Assembly: GCA_023666835.1 (NCBI GenBank)
Contig: JAMPBJ010000001.1
Location: 1 to 64,000 of the forward strand
DNA from: Bacteroides sp.
GTDB lineage: Bacteria; Bacteroidota; Bacteroidia; Bacteroidales; Muribaculaceae
DNA length: 64,000 bases
Direction of reading: 5' to 3'
Part shown: one piece after another, positions 1 through 8,674 of the stretch
How the letters are laid out: each line of letters opens with the position of its first letter
Numbering within the stretch: position 1 is the first letter of the stretch
The notes under the pieces: generated by a model
The model's database searches: none
What the model saw: the letters and a program-made list of their open reading frames with translations, nothing else
Told to the model about the DNA's origin: nothing
Position numbers and translations under genes: made by a program

Positions 1-55
1 ACCAAGGACTCCCTGATTATGAGTCAGGTGCTCTAACCAACTGAGCTATGGGACC
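1..55 (-). tRNA. tRNA-Met (CAT), partial at left edge
   Basis: The minus strand reads as the 5' part of a tRNA: acceptor strand GGTCCCA, D-arm GCTC/GAGC, and anticodon stem CCTGA/TCAGG around the loop CTCATAA, giving anticodon CAT. The T arm and 3' acceptor lie beyond the left edge. The stem lacks the GGG/CCC run of initiator tRNA, so elongator Met is most likely. A lysidine-modified tRNA-Ile cannot be excluded from this part alone. Confidence 0.9.
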
Positions 56-83
56 GTGAAGAGGGTTGCTCTTCTTTGCGGTT

Positions 84-116
84 GCAAAGTTATTGTTTTT
101 TTATTGGGTTTGCAAA
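84..116 (-). promoter_or_regulatory. Promoter of tRNA-Met
   Basis: On the minus strand a TTTG (113-116) is followed 20 bases later by TAACTTTGC (84-92). This is an exact match to the Bacteroidetes sigma-ABfr pattern TTTG-N19-21-TAnnTTTG. It ends about 29 bases before the tRNA 5' end, as expected for a short tRNA leader. Confidence 0.75.
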
Positions 117-236
117 TTTTTTTTGAGTTGTTTTTTCTTATAATACCAGCAACGTTGTTTTTGTGTGTTGTTTCAGCGGTATAGCCGACATGAGTTTTGC
201 ATTGAAAATTATTAGTCGTTGTTTGGATGCGTTGTT

Positions 237-1226
237 TCAGTGTGGGGTTTGTGTTTGGGTGTCTTTACCGTATACCTGGTGGTGGAGTGTGTCAATGGTT
301 TGGGGAAGAAGTTCTTCTATGGGTGCTTCATTTGGTTTACGGGGAGCGCGGGTCAGTAGCAGTAGTTTCACCGGTGGCAGGGTGGGAGAGTAGGGGGGCT
401 GAGTGTAGTCGATGTCGTGGTGGATGGTGAAGCCTGCTGCGCTGTAGAAGTCGAGTCGTCGTCGCGCTTGTGGGGAGTGGATGGGTGGTTCGGCTTCCAG
501 GATCAGGGGGAGGCATTCGATTTCGTCAAGTCGTTCGAGAGCGGCTGAGCCGATACCTTTGCCTCGGAGTTGGGTACTGACGGCGAAGTGCTCGATGTAG
601 TCTACACCGTTGCGCAGGTGCCAAAGGGTCATGAAGCCGGCAAATTTGCGTCGATGGGTGATAATGATGGTCTCAACGGCGGAGTTTTTGTCGGCGAGCA
701 ATCCTGCCATATCGAGGCTTGGACGACGTTCTTCGTCGGGGAAGGAGTTTAGATACAGTTCCATTACTTGTGGAACGAGTTTAACGGGCAAGCTACGGTG
801 GATAGAAAGGTTGCAATGCTCTCTTTTGATGAGACGCCGGATGACGGGCAAGAAAATGAGCGGGATCAGGAAAGCTCCGATGCCGTCGGCCACGGCATCC
901 CACGCGTCGGCTGAACGCCCCATGTTCATGGCATCCTGCAAATATTCGATTATGATGCCGAGAAGTGTCACCAGCACTGCGATGATGCTCCAATAGATGA
1001 ATCGGAATCGGAGTTTTCGGCGACAGAAATCCATGAGTATGGCAGTGCTTACCAGGCCAAACATGAGAAGATGGGCACACTTGTCGGCCATGGGAAAGCT
1101 GACGGTCTCTATCTCGGGCACACGGGGGATGAGTGTGACAATCAGCAGTGTCACGACGGCTATGATCGAAAGCACCGGGGCGGGCAGTCTGAAAAGCAGA
1201 TTAGAGATATGTTTCGCGGTGTTCAT
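237..1226 (-). CDS. VanZ-like membrane domain fused to GNAT acetyltransferase
   Basis: 329 residues. The N-terminal 135 residues form a four-helix membrane domain of the VanZ type, with the family's conserved DKxxH (48-52) after helix 1 and the GRSADAWD segment (103-110) before helix 4. From about residue 139 a soluble GNAT domain follows, with the acetyl-CoA loop RGKGIG (221-226) and the preceding strand HFAVS. VanZ is linked to teicoplanin resistance in enterococci, but most homologues have no known role. The acyl acceptor of the GNAT half is unknown. The tRNA-Met gene lies downstream on the same strand. A TATTTTTG -7 box sits at 1246-1253, and the adjoining upstream sequence is occupied by the MITE-like element. 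Both domain calls are firm; the combined function is not inferred. Confidence 0.85.
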   Translation of the reverse strand: MNTAKHISNLLFRLPAPVLSIIAVVTLLIVTLIPRVPEIETVSFPMADKCAHLLMFGLVSTAILMDFCRRKLRFRFIYWSIIAVLVTLLGIIIEYLQDAMNMGRSADAWDAVADGIGAFLIPLIFLPVIRRLIKREHCNLSIHRSLPVKLVPQVMELYLNSFPDEERRPSLDMAGLLADKNSAVETIIITHRRKFAGFMTLWHLRNGVDYIEHFAVSTQLRGKGIGSAALERLDEIECLPLILEAEPPIHSPQARRRLDFYSAAGFTIHHDIDYTQPPYSPTLPPVKLLLLTRAPRKPNEAPIEELLPQTIDTLHHQVYGKDTQTQTPH

Positions 1227-1267
1227 AAGAGTTTATTATGCAATGCAAAAATAGTGATTTTATAGAT

Positions 1268-1622
1268 TTAGACTCCATCTCATAATATTTTTATGTCTTA
1301 GGGGTCGCAGCCGTGGAGATATTTTTGGCCTGCAGGCTTAGGAGCATATCGAGCTATGTGACTGAGCCAAAGGATGAAAAGAGCCCAAGGATGCGAGATA
1401 CAAGTACCTTTACTACATAAGTCACCTTAAAAATAGATCCATTGAACCGAAACCCGAGTATCTCATAAAAAAGTTTTAAAATTATTGGCAGTTCGGTTTT
1501 AGCCGGTTATTTTCGCCAAGTCTCGTCAGTCGCAATGCCCGCATTGCTCCATTCTTAACTTGCGAAAATCACTCGTCTAAAACCGCCCCTAAGACATAAA
1601 AATATTATGAGATGGGGTCTTA
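1268..1622. mobile_element. MITE-like non-autonomous element, 349 bp, with TTA target duplication
   Basis: Terminal inverted repeats of 34 bp at 1271-1304 and 1586-1619 match with one mismatch (position 4 from the end). Both sides are flanked by TTA (1268-1270 and 1620-1622), which reads as a 3-bp target duplication. No coding region lies inside. The interior has secondary structure: the palindrome GCCTGCAGGC (1328-1337), a GCAATGC/GCATTGC hairpin, and an outer TTTTCGC/GCGAAAA pairing toward the right end. TNA-type 3-bp duplications occur in some IS5-family groups, so mobilisation by such a transposase is a guess. The element sits between two divergent genes, close to both starts. Confidence 0.7.
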
Positions 1623-1676
1623 AACCATATAGATGGGTTAGTGGTTTTCTTATATAAAACCCAAAATTATTCACGT

Positions 1677-2594
1677 ATGAAAAATAGAAGTGCTTTTTTG
1701 ATCGGTAATTTGTGCATACTGACTGCGACCATATTCTGGGGATTGAACGTGCCCTTGACCAAAGTGTTGATTCCCGACTGGATGAGTGGCAATGGCATTG
1801 CGGCCGTGCGAATGGTGGGCGGTTGCATATTGTTTTGGCTGGTGTCGTTGTTTATGAAATGCCGGCGTATCGACCGCAGCGATTGGGGTCGGATCATACT
1901 TGGAGGCACATTGGGATTGTTTGGGTTCATTTCGCTGTTTGTCACATCACTGCGTTATGGCAATCCGATCGACATTTCAATAATCATGACACTTCCTCCG
2001 ATGTTTGTGATTTTGATGGGTATTATCTTTGAGCATGACCGTCCGTCGTGGATAGAATATGTGGGAGTGGTCGTGTCGTTTGTCGGCGCGGTGATTGTGA
2101 TTGTCGATGGCAAAAGCGGAGTGGCCGGCAGCGACAATATGCTTGGCGATCTGCTTGCGGTGGCCTCCACGCTGTGTTATGCTTTCTATCTTGTGATACT
2201 TCAGAAACCTACTGCGAAATATCGTCCGGTCAATCTTCTGAGATGGGTTTTTCTGTTTGCGGCCATTCCGGGATTGCTACTGATTCCCGGAATGCAAAAC
2301 GAACCGATACTGACCACGACTGAGTTTACGCCATGGTTTGAAATCGGATTTATACTTTTCGGCCCTACGTTTCTGGCTTATTTTCTTGTTCAGCCATCAA
2401 TCAAGGATATAGGCAGCGAGCTTGTGTCGCTCTATCAGTATCTTCTGCCCGTGTTTGCTACAATAGCTTCGGTGCTGATGGGGATCGACAAATTGCGTCC
2501 GATGCAGATTGTGGCCATGGCCATCATTATAGTTGGAATGGCTCTGACCAATGTGGGAAAGAAAAGGAGGCAAAAGGCGGCAGTGAAAAAATGA
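1677..2594 (+). CDS. EamA/DMT-superfamily transporter
   Basis: About 305 residues with ten predicted membrane helices in two five-helix halves, the architecture of EamA drug/metabolite transporters. The first helix carries the typical ATIFWGLNVPLTK segment, and the C-terminal half begins at the DLLAVASTLCYAFY helix. The start at 1677 (MKNRSAFLIG) is preferred over an in-frame ATG at 1641, because the extra 12 residues are not hydrophobic or family-like. The substrate cannot be told from sequence; members export amino acids, nucleotides or other metabolites. The last residues are basic (KKRRQKAAVKK), consistent with a cytoplasmic C terminus. The MITE ends 55 bases upstream and may have altered its promoter. 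Confidence 0.85.
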   Translation: MKNRSAFLIGNLCILTATIFWGLNVPLTKVLIPDWMSGNGIAAVRMVGGCILFWLVSLFMKCRRIDRSDWGRIILGGTLGLFGFISLFVTSLRYGNPIDISIIMTLPPMFVILMGIIFEHDRPSWIEYVGVVVSFVGAVIVIVDGKSGVAGSDNMLGDLLAVASTLCYAFYLVILQKPTAKYRPVNLLRWVFLFAAIPGLLLIPGMQNEPILTTTEFTPWFEIGFILFGPTFLAYFLVQPSIKDIGSELVSLYQYLLPVFATIASVLMGIDKLRPMQIVAMAIIIVGMALTNVGKKRRQKAAVKK

Positions 2595-2674
2595 GTTGTC
2601 ATTCATCCGGGTGGATCTGTTGTAATTTGAAGTCGAAAATATGGTTTTCTCTTTCAATGTGAAAGAAAAATGGT

Positions 2675-2682
2675 TATATTTG
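2675..2682 (+). promoter_or_regulatory. Candidate -7 box of the SNF transporter
   Basis: TATATTTG fits TAnnTTTG and lies 20 bases before the ATG at 2702. No convincing TTG lies at the -33 distance, so the assignment is tentative. Confidence 0.45.
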
Positions 2683-2701
2683 TGGCTCAAATGAAAGATT
2701 T

Positions 2702-4066
2702 ATGGCAAAAAAATCGCTTTTTAAATCGAAAGTCGGGATGATCGCAGCTACCGTGGGTTCGGCCGTGGGGCTCGGAAACGTATGGCGATTCCCTGCCGAG
2801 GTACACGATGGCGGAGGCGCTGCATTCCTGATGATATATATATTGTGCGTAGTATTGCTGGGCATTCCGGTGATGTTGAGCGAATTTGCCGTGGGTAGAG
2901 CCGGGCGTAGCGACGCATCGGGTGCAATCATCAATTGCGGCGCGTCGCGTCGGTGGGGAGCCATCGGCGTATGGGCCACCGTGGCAAGCTATCTGATTCT
3001 TTGCTTCTACATGGTGGTGTCGGGCTGGACCCTGGAATACCTATTCGAATCGATCAGCGGTGGATTGTTTGATTCAGTGGGCAATTCAAATGCATCGGCC
3101 AATGCCCTCTTCACGGAAAAAATGGAGCAGTTCATAACCGATGGTTTCAATCCGCTGGTGTGCACCTATCTGATGATAGTGATAAATATCGGTGTGTTGA
3201 TTGCCGGTGTGACGAAGGGCATCGAGCGATTGTCGAATATAGCCATGCCACTGCTTTTTGTGATTCTTTTGATCTTCGTGGTGGTGTGTCTGAGTCTTCC
3301 TAATGCATTTTCGGGGGTTGAATATTTTCTCAAGCCGGATTTCTCGAAACTCAGTTCGAAAGTAGTAATCAATGCTTTGGGGCAGGCATTTTTCTCGCTT
3401 AGCCTCGGTATGGGCATCCTGATCACGTATGCCGGATATTTCCCCGACGACACAAAGCTTGTAAAGACTGCCACCACCATATCTTTGCTCGATCTGCTCG
3501 TGGCATTCATGATGGGATTGATCATTTTTCCTGCCATCACATCGTTTGGCTTGACGGGAGAAAGCATTAGAGGAGCCACACTGGTGTTTGTTTCACTGCC
3601 TGAGGTGTTCTCGCTGATGCCTTGCTCTCAGCTGTGGGCCATTCTGTTCTTCCTGCTGCTGACGATTGCGGCGCTCACTTCGACCATATCCATAGCCGAA
3701 GTGTCGGTGGCTTTTATCACAGACCGTTTTGGAGTGAAGCGCTGGAAATCGGTGCTTATCGTTCTTATCCCACTTTTCGTTTTCAGTACGCTATGTTCGC
3801 TGTCGATGGGGCCGATGAGCGGTTTCAAGATCATGGGTTATAACCTTTTTGATTTTCTCGACAATCTTGCCACCAACATTATGCTGCCGGTCGGCTCGAT
3901 ATTCCTGTGTGTCTATGTGGGATGGGTAGCGCCCAAGCGGATGTTTGCCAACCAGCTTTCAAATGATGGCCGACTCCACAATCCGGTCTATCCGATGGTG
4001 GTGAATGTGGTGCGCTTTGTGGCTCCCGTGCTGATAGCAATCGTGTTGATATCTTCGCTTATATGA
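2702..4066 (+). CDS. Sodium-dependent transporter, neurotransmitter:sodium symporter (SNF) family
   Basis: 454 residues, multi-spanning. The N terminus carries the SNF signature GSAVGLGNVWRFP (19-31) in helix 1, which forms part of the Na+ and substrate sites in LeuT-type structures. Helix 6/8-type segments follow, including GQAFFSLSLGMGILITYAG. Bacterial members import amino acids or tryptophan-like compounds with Na+; the substrate here is not readable. The length is typical of the short bacterial branch. The next gene overlaps by four bases (ATGA), so the two are almost certainly co-translated. Confidence 0.92.
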   Translation: MAKKSLFKSKVGMIAATVGSAVGLGNVWRFPAEVHDGGGAAFLMIYILCVVLLGIPVMLSEFAVGRAGRSDASGAIINCGASRRWGAIGVWATVASYLILCFYMVVSGWTLEYLFESISGGLFDSVGNSNASANALFTEKMEQFITDGFNPLVCTYLMIVINIGVLIAGVTKGIERLSNIAMPLLFVILLIFVVVCLSLPNAFSGVEYFLKPDFSKLSSKVVINALGQAFFSLSLGMGILITYAGYFPDDTKLVKTATTISLLDLLVAFMMGLIIFPAITSFGLTGESIRGATLVFVSLPEVFSLMPCSQLWAILFFLLLTIAALTSTISIAEVSVAFITDRFGVKRWKSVLIVLIPLFVFSTLCSLSMGPMSGFKIMGYNLFDFLDNLATNIMLPVGSIFLCVYVGWVAPKRMFANQLSNDGRLHNPVYPMVVNVVRFVAPVLIAIVLISSLI

Positions 4067-4377
4067 GTCAGATAGGATCGTCGGAACGCAGAGCCATCAT
4101 TTTATTTGTGGCGGTATTGGCACTTGTGGTGTTCGGGCTGTGGTATTCATCGTCGGCCAATCGTGTAGCGCCTTCAGCGGTGCCGATTGTAGCTGATACG
4201 CTTTTGGTGAGTCCCGACACTACGAAAACGAAGAAAGCAAGAACCAGACGCAAATCCGTAGGCAAAAAATCGGATAAGAAAACCGATTCAAGCAAGAAGA
4301 AATCGTCCGGTTCGAAGAAAACGAAAACGGACCCCGAACCGCCCCAGCATCGCAATTTTCTCGATGAGACCTGTTGA
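4063..4377 (+). CDS. Small single-span protein with Lys/Ser-rich tail
   Basis: 104 residues. A short basic N terminus leads into one hydrophobic helix (about 11-29), then a hydrophilic tail that is extremely rich in Lys, Ser and Thr (about 52-92, KKSDKKTDSSKKK-like). No family is recognised. The start codon overlaps the stop of the SNF transporter, so it may be an accessory of that transporter. The basic tail would lie outside the membrane if the helix acts as a signal anchor, where it could contact LPS or murein; that is speculation. Confidence 0.65.
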   Translation: MSQIGSSERRAIILFVAVLALVVFGLWYSSSANRVAPSAVPIVADTLLVSPDTTKTKKARTRRKSVGKKSDKKTDSSKKKSSGSKKTKTDPEPPQHRNFLDETC

Positions 4378-4380
4378 ATG

Positions 4381-4412
4381 TTTGTAATTACGGCCGAAAT
4401 TACCTAAATTCG
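4381..4412 (+). promoter_or_regulatory. Promoter of folP-dacA
   Basis: TTTG at 4381-4384, a 20-base spacer, then TAAATTCG at 4405-4412, which is one mismatch from TAnnTTTG. It lies 39 bases before the folP start. Confidence 0.6.
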
Positions 4413-4450
4413 CACCGATAAGAGATTGTCGCCCGTATGGGTTAAAGTTA

Positions 4451-5308
4451 ATGAACGAATTTCGGAAATATACATTGCGCTTGGGCGATCGCTTGCTTTC
4501 GATCGATCGGCCACAGGTGATGGGGATCGTCAATGTGACTCCCGACTCCTTCTTCGGCGGGTCGCGCGCATTTGATGCCGATTCGTTACGTCGCCGGGTG
4601 GAGCATGTGCTGGAGTCTGGAGCTGATATGATTGATCTGGGTGGGTATTCGTCAAGGCCCGGTGCTGATGATGTCAGTCCGGAGGAGGAGATGCGCCGCG
4701 TAGCTTTGGGTATGGAGGTGATCAGACGACTGTCGGCCGACGTGCCTGTTTCCATTGATACGTTTCGCAGCGCAGTGGCCCGGGAGGCAATTGTCAACTG
4801 CGGAGCCGATATCATCAACGATATATCGGGGGGCGATCTTGACAGCGAGATGTTCAACACTGTGGCTCAGCTCAATGTGCCCTACATATTGATGCATATG
4901 CGCGGATGTCCGGCCGATATGCAGACTCGGACCGGCTACGACGACATTGTGGGCGAAGTGACCCGCCATCTTGCCGAGCGCGTCGATGATTTGCATGCTC
5001 GCGGAGTGTCGGATGTGATCGTAGATCCCGGATTCGGTTTCAGCAAAACGGTGGATCAATCTTTCCAACTGCTGTGTGCTCTTGATTTTATGACCCGCCA
5101 GCTTGACTGCCCAATGCTCATCGGGGTGTCGCGAAAGACCATGATATGGAAAACACTCGGAGTCACTGCCGATGAAGCTCTGAACGGGACTACCTGCATA
5201 AACACCATTGCTCTAATGCAGGGAGCATCCATATTGCGGGTGCACGATGTGGCCGAGGCAGTAGAAGCGGTCAAGTTGACACAAAAGTATTTTGAACAAT
5301 GTATATAA
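4451..5308 (+). CDS. folP: Dihydropteroate synthase
   Basis: 285 residues, the usual size. It condenses p-aminobenzoate with dihydropterin pyrophosphate in folate synthesis and is the sulfonamide target. The conserved landmarks appear in order: GIVNVTPDSF (25-34), DLGGYSSRPGA (62-72), the SIDTFR strand near residue 100, INDISGG, HMRG, DPGFGF and GVSRKTM near the C terminus. dacA starts 12 bases downstream, so the two are probably one transcript. Such folP-dacA neighbours link folate and c-di-AMP genes only by position; no functional tie is implied. Confidence 0.96.
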   Translation: MNEFRKYTLRLGDRLLSIDRPQVMGIVNVTPDSFFGGSRAFDADSLRRRVEHVLESGADMIDLGGYSSRPGADDVSPEEEMRRVALGMEVIRRLSADVPVSIDTFRSAVAREAIVNCGADIINDISGGDLDSEMFNTVAQLNVPYILMHMRGCPADMQTRTGYDDIVGEVTRHLAERVDDLHARGVSDVIVDPGFGFSKTVDQSFQLLCALDFMTRQLDCPMLIGVSRKTMIWKTLGVTADEALNGTTCINTIALMQGASILRVHDVAEAVEAVKLTQKYFEQCI

Positions 5309-5320
5309 CGAATTGATGCG

Positions 5321-6091
5321 ATGGAGATAACGATTCTCGATATATGTGATATAGCACTTGCGGCGCTGCTGCTCTTTTATGCCTACAAGATAATGCGCGA
5401 ATCGGGCGCAATCAATTTGTTTTATGGCGTGCTGTGTTTCATAGTTGTATGGATAGTGGCAGCTCAGATTCTGGAGATGAAGCTGATAGGCACGGTGCTC
5501 GACAAATTCATGTCGATTGGTCTTTTGATCCTCGTCATCTTGTTCCCAGACCAAATAAAGCGCTTTTTGGTGCAGTTGGGCGACCGAAAACGCTGGCGTT
5601 TCCTCAGCAAAATATTCAAGAGCGACAACAAAGATTCAGAGCAACATCTTCATCGCAACGTGCTGCCGATAGTCTACGCATGCATGAATATGTCGAAGAC
5701 ACGCACGGGAGCCTTGATTGTTATAGAGCAGAGTATGCCGCTTGAGACGTATGAGCAGTCGGGCGACGTAATAGATGCCAAGATCAATTCGCGATTGATT
5801 GAGAACATATTCTTCAAGAACTCGCCACTTCACGACGGAGCATTAATCATAGCGCACGATCGGCTGAAGTCCGCCGGATGCATTCTGCCTGTGAGCCACG
5901 ACACCAATGTGCCCCGTCATCTCGGATTGCGCCACCGTTCGGCGCTTGGTATCAGTCAGGCCACCGATGCTGTGGCTGTAGTGGTGTCGGAGGAAACCGG
6001 CTATATATCACTTGCCCATCGCGGCCAACTCACCACACGTCTTTCGAACGCCGAGCTGGAGCAACGTCTCACAGAGATTTTCCCAGGTTGA
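5321..6091 (+). CDS. dacA: Diadenylate cyclase, CdaA type
   Basis: 256 residues. Three N-terminal membrane helices (about 8-24, 32-50, 59-76) precede a DAC catalytic domain with the diagnostic DGA (172-174) and RHR (204-206) motifs. It makes c-di-AMP from two ATP at the membrane. In Firmicutes CdaA sits beside its YbbR-domain regulator CdaR. Here the YbbR protein lies 23 kb away, next to coaE. The 3' end overlaps by 23 bases the convergent C-S lyase gene, leaving no room for a dedicated terminator between them. Confidence 0.95.
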   Translation: MEITILDICDIALAALLLFYAYKIMRESGAINLFYGVLCFIVVWIVAAQILEMKLIGTVLDKFMSIGLLILVILFPDQIKRFLVQLGDRKRWRFLSKIFKSDNKDSEQHLHRNVLPIVYACMNMSKTRTGALIVIEQSMPLETYEQSGDVIDAKINSRLIENIFFKNSPLHDGALIIAHDRLKSAGCILPVSHDTNVPRHLGLRHRSALGISQATDAVAVVVSEETGYISLAHRGQLTTRLSNAELEQRLTEIFPG

Positions 6092-7238
6092 TCATTCGGT
6101 CGACAGCGTCGGCGATCACCGAGCGGGGAGCAGCAAGGTTGATACGGATGAAATCCGCGCCATCATCGCCATACATTGACCCCGGATTGACTCGCAGCTT
6201 AGCCTCATTTTGCAGCAATTCGGCGGCGGTGTCGCCATCGATTCCGAGACCACAGACGTTGATCCATGCCAGATAAGTGCCTTCGATAGGAGTGACCTTA
6301 AGCGCGGGCAATTCCTCATGCAGCCTGTCGACCAACAGCTGATAATTGCCTTTCAGATATTGCAGGAGTGCTTTGAGCCACAGTTCGCCCTCATTATAAG
6401 CTGCAACGGTGGCAACCACACCAAAAGGATTGACATCGCACACCTCGTTGATGTTTATGGCTCGATCGATCTTTCGGCGCACTTCGGGGTCGGCGGCGAT
6501 GATGTTGGCAATCTGAAGTCCGGCCGTGTTGAACGCCTTGCTTGGCGAAACGCAAATGGCACAATTTTTGAGAAACCGTTCACCCAGAGTGCTGTAAGGA
6601 GTGTATTCGAAAGGAGGGTAGACCAACTCGCAGTGAATCTCATCGGCTATGACAAACAGATCGTTTGATACACAGATTTCGGCTATCTCCATCAGTTCGT
6701 CGCGAGTCCATACGCGTCCCGACGGATTGTGTGGGTTGCAGAGGATCATGGCTTTGACTTCAGGATCGGCGGCAAGACGTCGGAGCGAATTGAAGTCAAG
6801 CGAATAAGATCCGTCGGATTCGTTGTAGAGCAGGGGATTGGCCACGAGCCGACACTCATCGTTGCGAATCGAAGAGAAGAAGCAATTGTAAGCTGGAGTC
6901 TGCACGATCACCTTGTCGCCTGGGCGGGTCACCGCCTTCAAAATCGCAGATATTGCCGGAACTACCCCTGAAGTGTATATTATGGTCGAAGGATTTATGG
7001 TCCAACCGTGGCGACGTTTGAACCAATCGACCACTGCATCGTAGTACTCCGAGCCGACATAAGTGTAGCCAAACACTCCGTGGTCAACTCGCCGACGCAA
7101 AGCGTCAATGACGCAGGGAGCTGTGCGGAAATCCATGTCGGCAACCCACATGGGCAATTGGTCGGGAGCTGAAGTGTCCCACTTGTAAGAACCGGTGTTG
7201 CGACGTTCGATGATGGTGTCAAAGTCAAACTTTTCCAT
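6069..7238 (-). CDS. PLP-dependent aminotransferase / C-S lyase, MalY-PatB family
   Basis: 389 residues from the chosen start (MEKFDFD); an alternative ATG lies three codons upstream at 7247. Fold-type I landmarks are NPHNPSGRVW (about 168-177), ADEIH (198-202) and the PLP lysine in SPSKAFN (Lys234). The N-terminal PMWVADMDF segment is characteristic of the MalY/PatB branch, whose members cleave cystathionine or cysteine conjugates and may transaminate. The start overlaps the end of the upstream MATE gene by 14 bases, so they are translationally coupled. The exact substrate is not determinable. Confidence 0.88.
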   Translation of the reverse strand: MEKFDFDTIIERRNTGSYKWDTSAPDQLPMWVADMDFRTAPCVIDALRRRVDHGVFGYTYVGSEYYDAVVDWFKRRHGWTINPSTIIYTSGVVPAISAILKAVTRPGDKVIVQTPAYNCFFSSIRNDECRLVANPLLYNESDGSYSLDFNSLRRLAADPEVKAMILCNPHNPSGRVWTRDELMEIAEICVSNDLFVIADEIHCELVYPPFEYTPYSTLGERFLKNCAICVSPSKAFNTAGLQIANIIAADPEVRRKIDRAININEVCDVNPFGVVATVAAYNEGELWLKALLQYLKGNYQLLVDRLHEELPALKVTPIEGTYLAWINVCGLGIDGDTAAELLQNEAKLRVNPGSMYGDDGADFIRINLAAPRSVIADAVDRMINLGKSL

Positions 7239-8673
7239 GATTTTCAATATGTTTTTTCAGACAGAAATGAGCGAAAAGAATCAGGAAGAGCATTCCGCGG
7301 AAGCACAGCTCGATGCACATGGCTATCCACACACCCCGCAGGCCGAGCGACGAAGCGAGTAGTGCCGCAAGAGTGATCCTTACACACCATATACTGCCAA
7401 GGTTGATGGCGCTGGGAATGATCGTGCGACCCAGCCCGACAAAAAATCCGTAGGTGACGATTGAAGCCGCGAACATCGGCTCGGCCCAAGCTTCGATCCG
7501 CAACACCTCGGCCCCGAGCGAGCGGATGGCTTCGACAGGCGACATCACGCTGATGATCTCTCGCGAGAAAATGGCCATCACCACACCGAGAATGCCCATG
7601 ATGACCATGGCCGATGAGATGGTGATGGTGCCGAAACGTTTGGTGAGCGACAGACGTCCGGCGCCAATACTTTGGCCGGCAAGAGTGGTCGAAGCCTCAG
7701 CAATACCGTAGCCCGGCATGTAGCAAAGACTCTCGGCTACGACGGCAAGCGAGTTGGCCGCAATGGCCACCACTCCCAGCGGTGCCACAATCATGGTGGC
7801 TGCTATCTGAGCTCCGCATATTGCACTGTGCTCCAGGACCATCGGCGTGGCTATTTTGTTGGCCTTTGAGAGTGTGGAGCGTTCGGGTGTGTATCGTCCG
7901 GGGCGGTGGCGCAAGCTAAGCATTGGCTGCCTGTAGATAAGATACCACACCATTATGGCGGCTACGATTGTTTCAGCCAAAACGGTAGCTAATGCCGCTC
8001 CTTTGACGCCCATGCCTGCTCCCGGAACAGAGAATATTATGCCTGCTACATCGATATCGCGTGTGGGGAAGATGAGGATAAAGTTGAGGCACACATCGAG
8101 CACGCACATGGCAATGTTGAGTATGCTCGGCACCTTCATGTTGCCCGCGCACCGGAGCATTGCTCCGGCAAGAAAGCTCATCTGAAGAGCAGGAAGGAAC
8201 AACGAAAATATGAGGAAGTAGGCCGAAGCATCGGCGCATATCGATTCCTGACCGCCGAGCCATCGGGGGAGGGCATCGCTGATAGATACTCCGATTGCAG
8301 CCACAATCAGAGAGAAGATGCCCAGTGCCACAAACGACTGTCGCAAAATGGAGCGGGCCCGCGCGAAGTCGCCCGAGCCTATAGTGTGGGCCACCTGAAC
8401 CGAAAAGCCTGTAGCTGCCGAGCTGAGAAACCCCCAGAACAGCCATGTGGAAGTGGAAATCAAGCCGATCGAAGCAGAAGGTTCGGCGCCAAGACTGCCT
8501 ACCATCGATGCGTCGATATATTGCATGGCAATAGCCGACAGTTGGGCTATAATGGCAGGGCCGCTCAAGGCTGCCGTGAGCCACAACAGCTGCTTGAACT
8601 TCATCGGTTTCCCTGTCCGGATCAGGGCAAGGAGACGTTCGGTGGTCGATTGTTTTGCGACGGCAGTCGGCAT
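7225..8673 (-). CDS. MATE-family multidrug/metabolite exporter
   Basis: 482 residues and about twelve helices in two homologous bundles. Family features include the N-terminal GPAIIAQLSAIAMQYIDASMVG segment and its counterpart in the second half (GYGIAEASTTLAGQSIGAGR). MATE proteins export organic cations or metabolites in exchange for Na+ or H+. It sits in a three-gene minus-strand operon: the DUF3737 gene stops one base before this start region and the C-S lyase gene overlaps its end. The ATG at 8673 is used; a second Met at residue 24 (MKFKQLLW) is an alternative start. Confidence 0.9.
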   Translation of the reverse strand: MPTAVAKQSTTERLLALIRTGKPMKFKQLLWLTAALSGPAIIAQLSAIAMQYIDASMVGSLGAEPSASIGLISTSTWLFWGFLSSAATGFSVQVAHTIGSGDFARARSILRQSFVALGIFSLIVAAIGVSISDALPRWLGGQESICADASAYFLIFSLFLPALQMSFLAGAMLRCAGNMKVPSILNIAMCVLDVCLNFILIFPTRDIDVAGIIFSVPGAGMGVKGAALATVLAETIVAAIMVWYLIYRQPMLSLRHRPGRYTPERSTLSKANKIATPMVLEHSAICGAQIAATMIVAPLGVVAIAANSLAVVAESLCYMPGYGIAEASTTLAGQSIGAGRLSLTKRFGTITISSAMVIMGILGVVMAIFSREIISVMSPVEAIRSLGAEVLRIEAWAEPMFAASIVTYGFFVGLGRTIIPSAINLGSIWCVRITLAALLASSLGLRGVWIAMCIELCFRGMLFLILFAHFCLKKHIENHGKV

Positions 8674-8674
8674 G

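Noticed and set aside
163-430. Two short plus-strand frames after tRNA-Met
   Set aside because: They overlap the 3' part of the VanZ-GNAT gene and have Trp/Ser-rich antisense composition.
1271-1619. MITE-like element considered as a riboswitch or CRISPR fragment
   Set aside because: Long terminal inverted repeats with a target duplication fit a transposable element; there are no spaced direct repeats.
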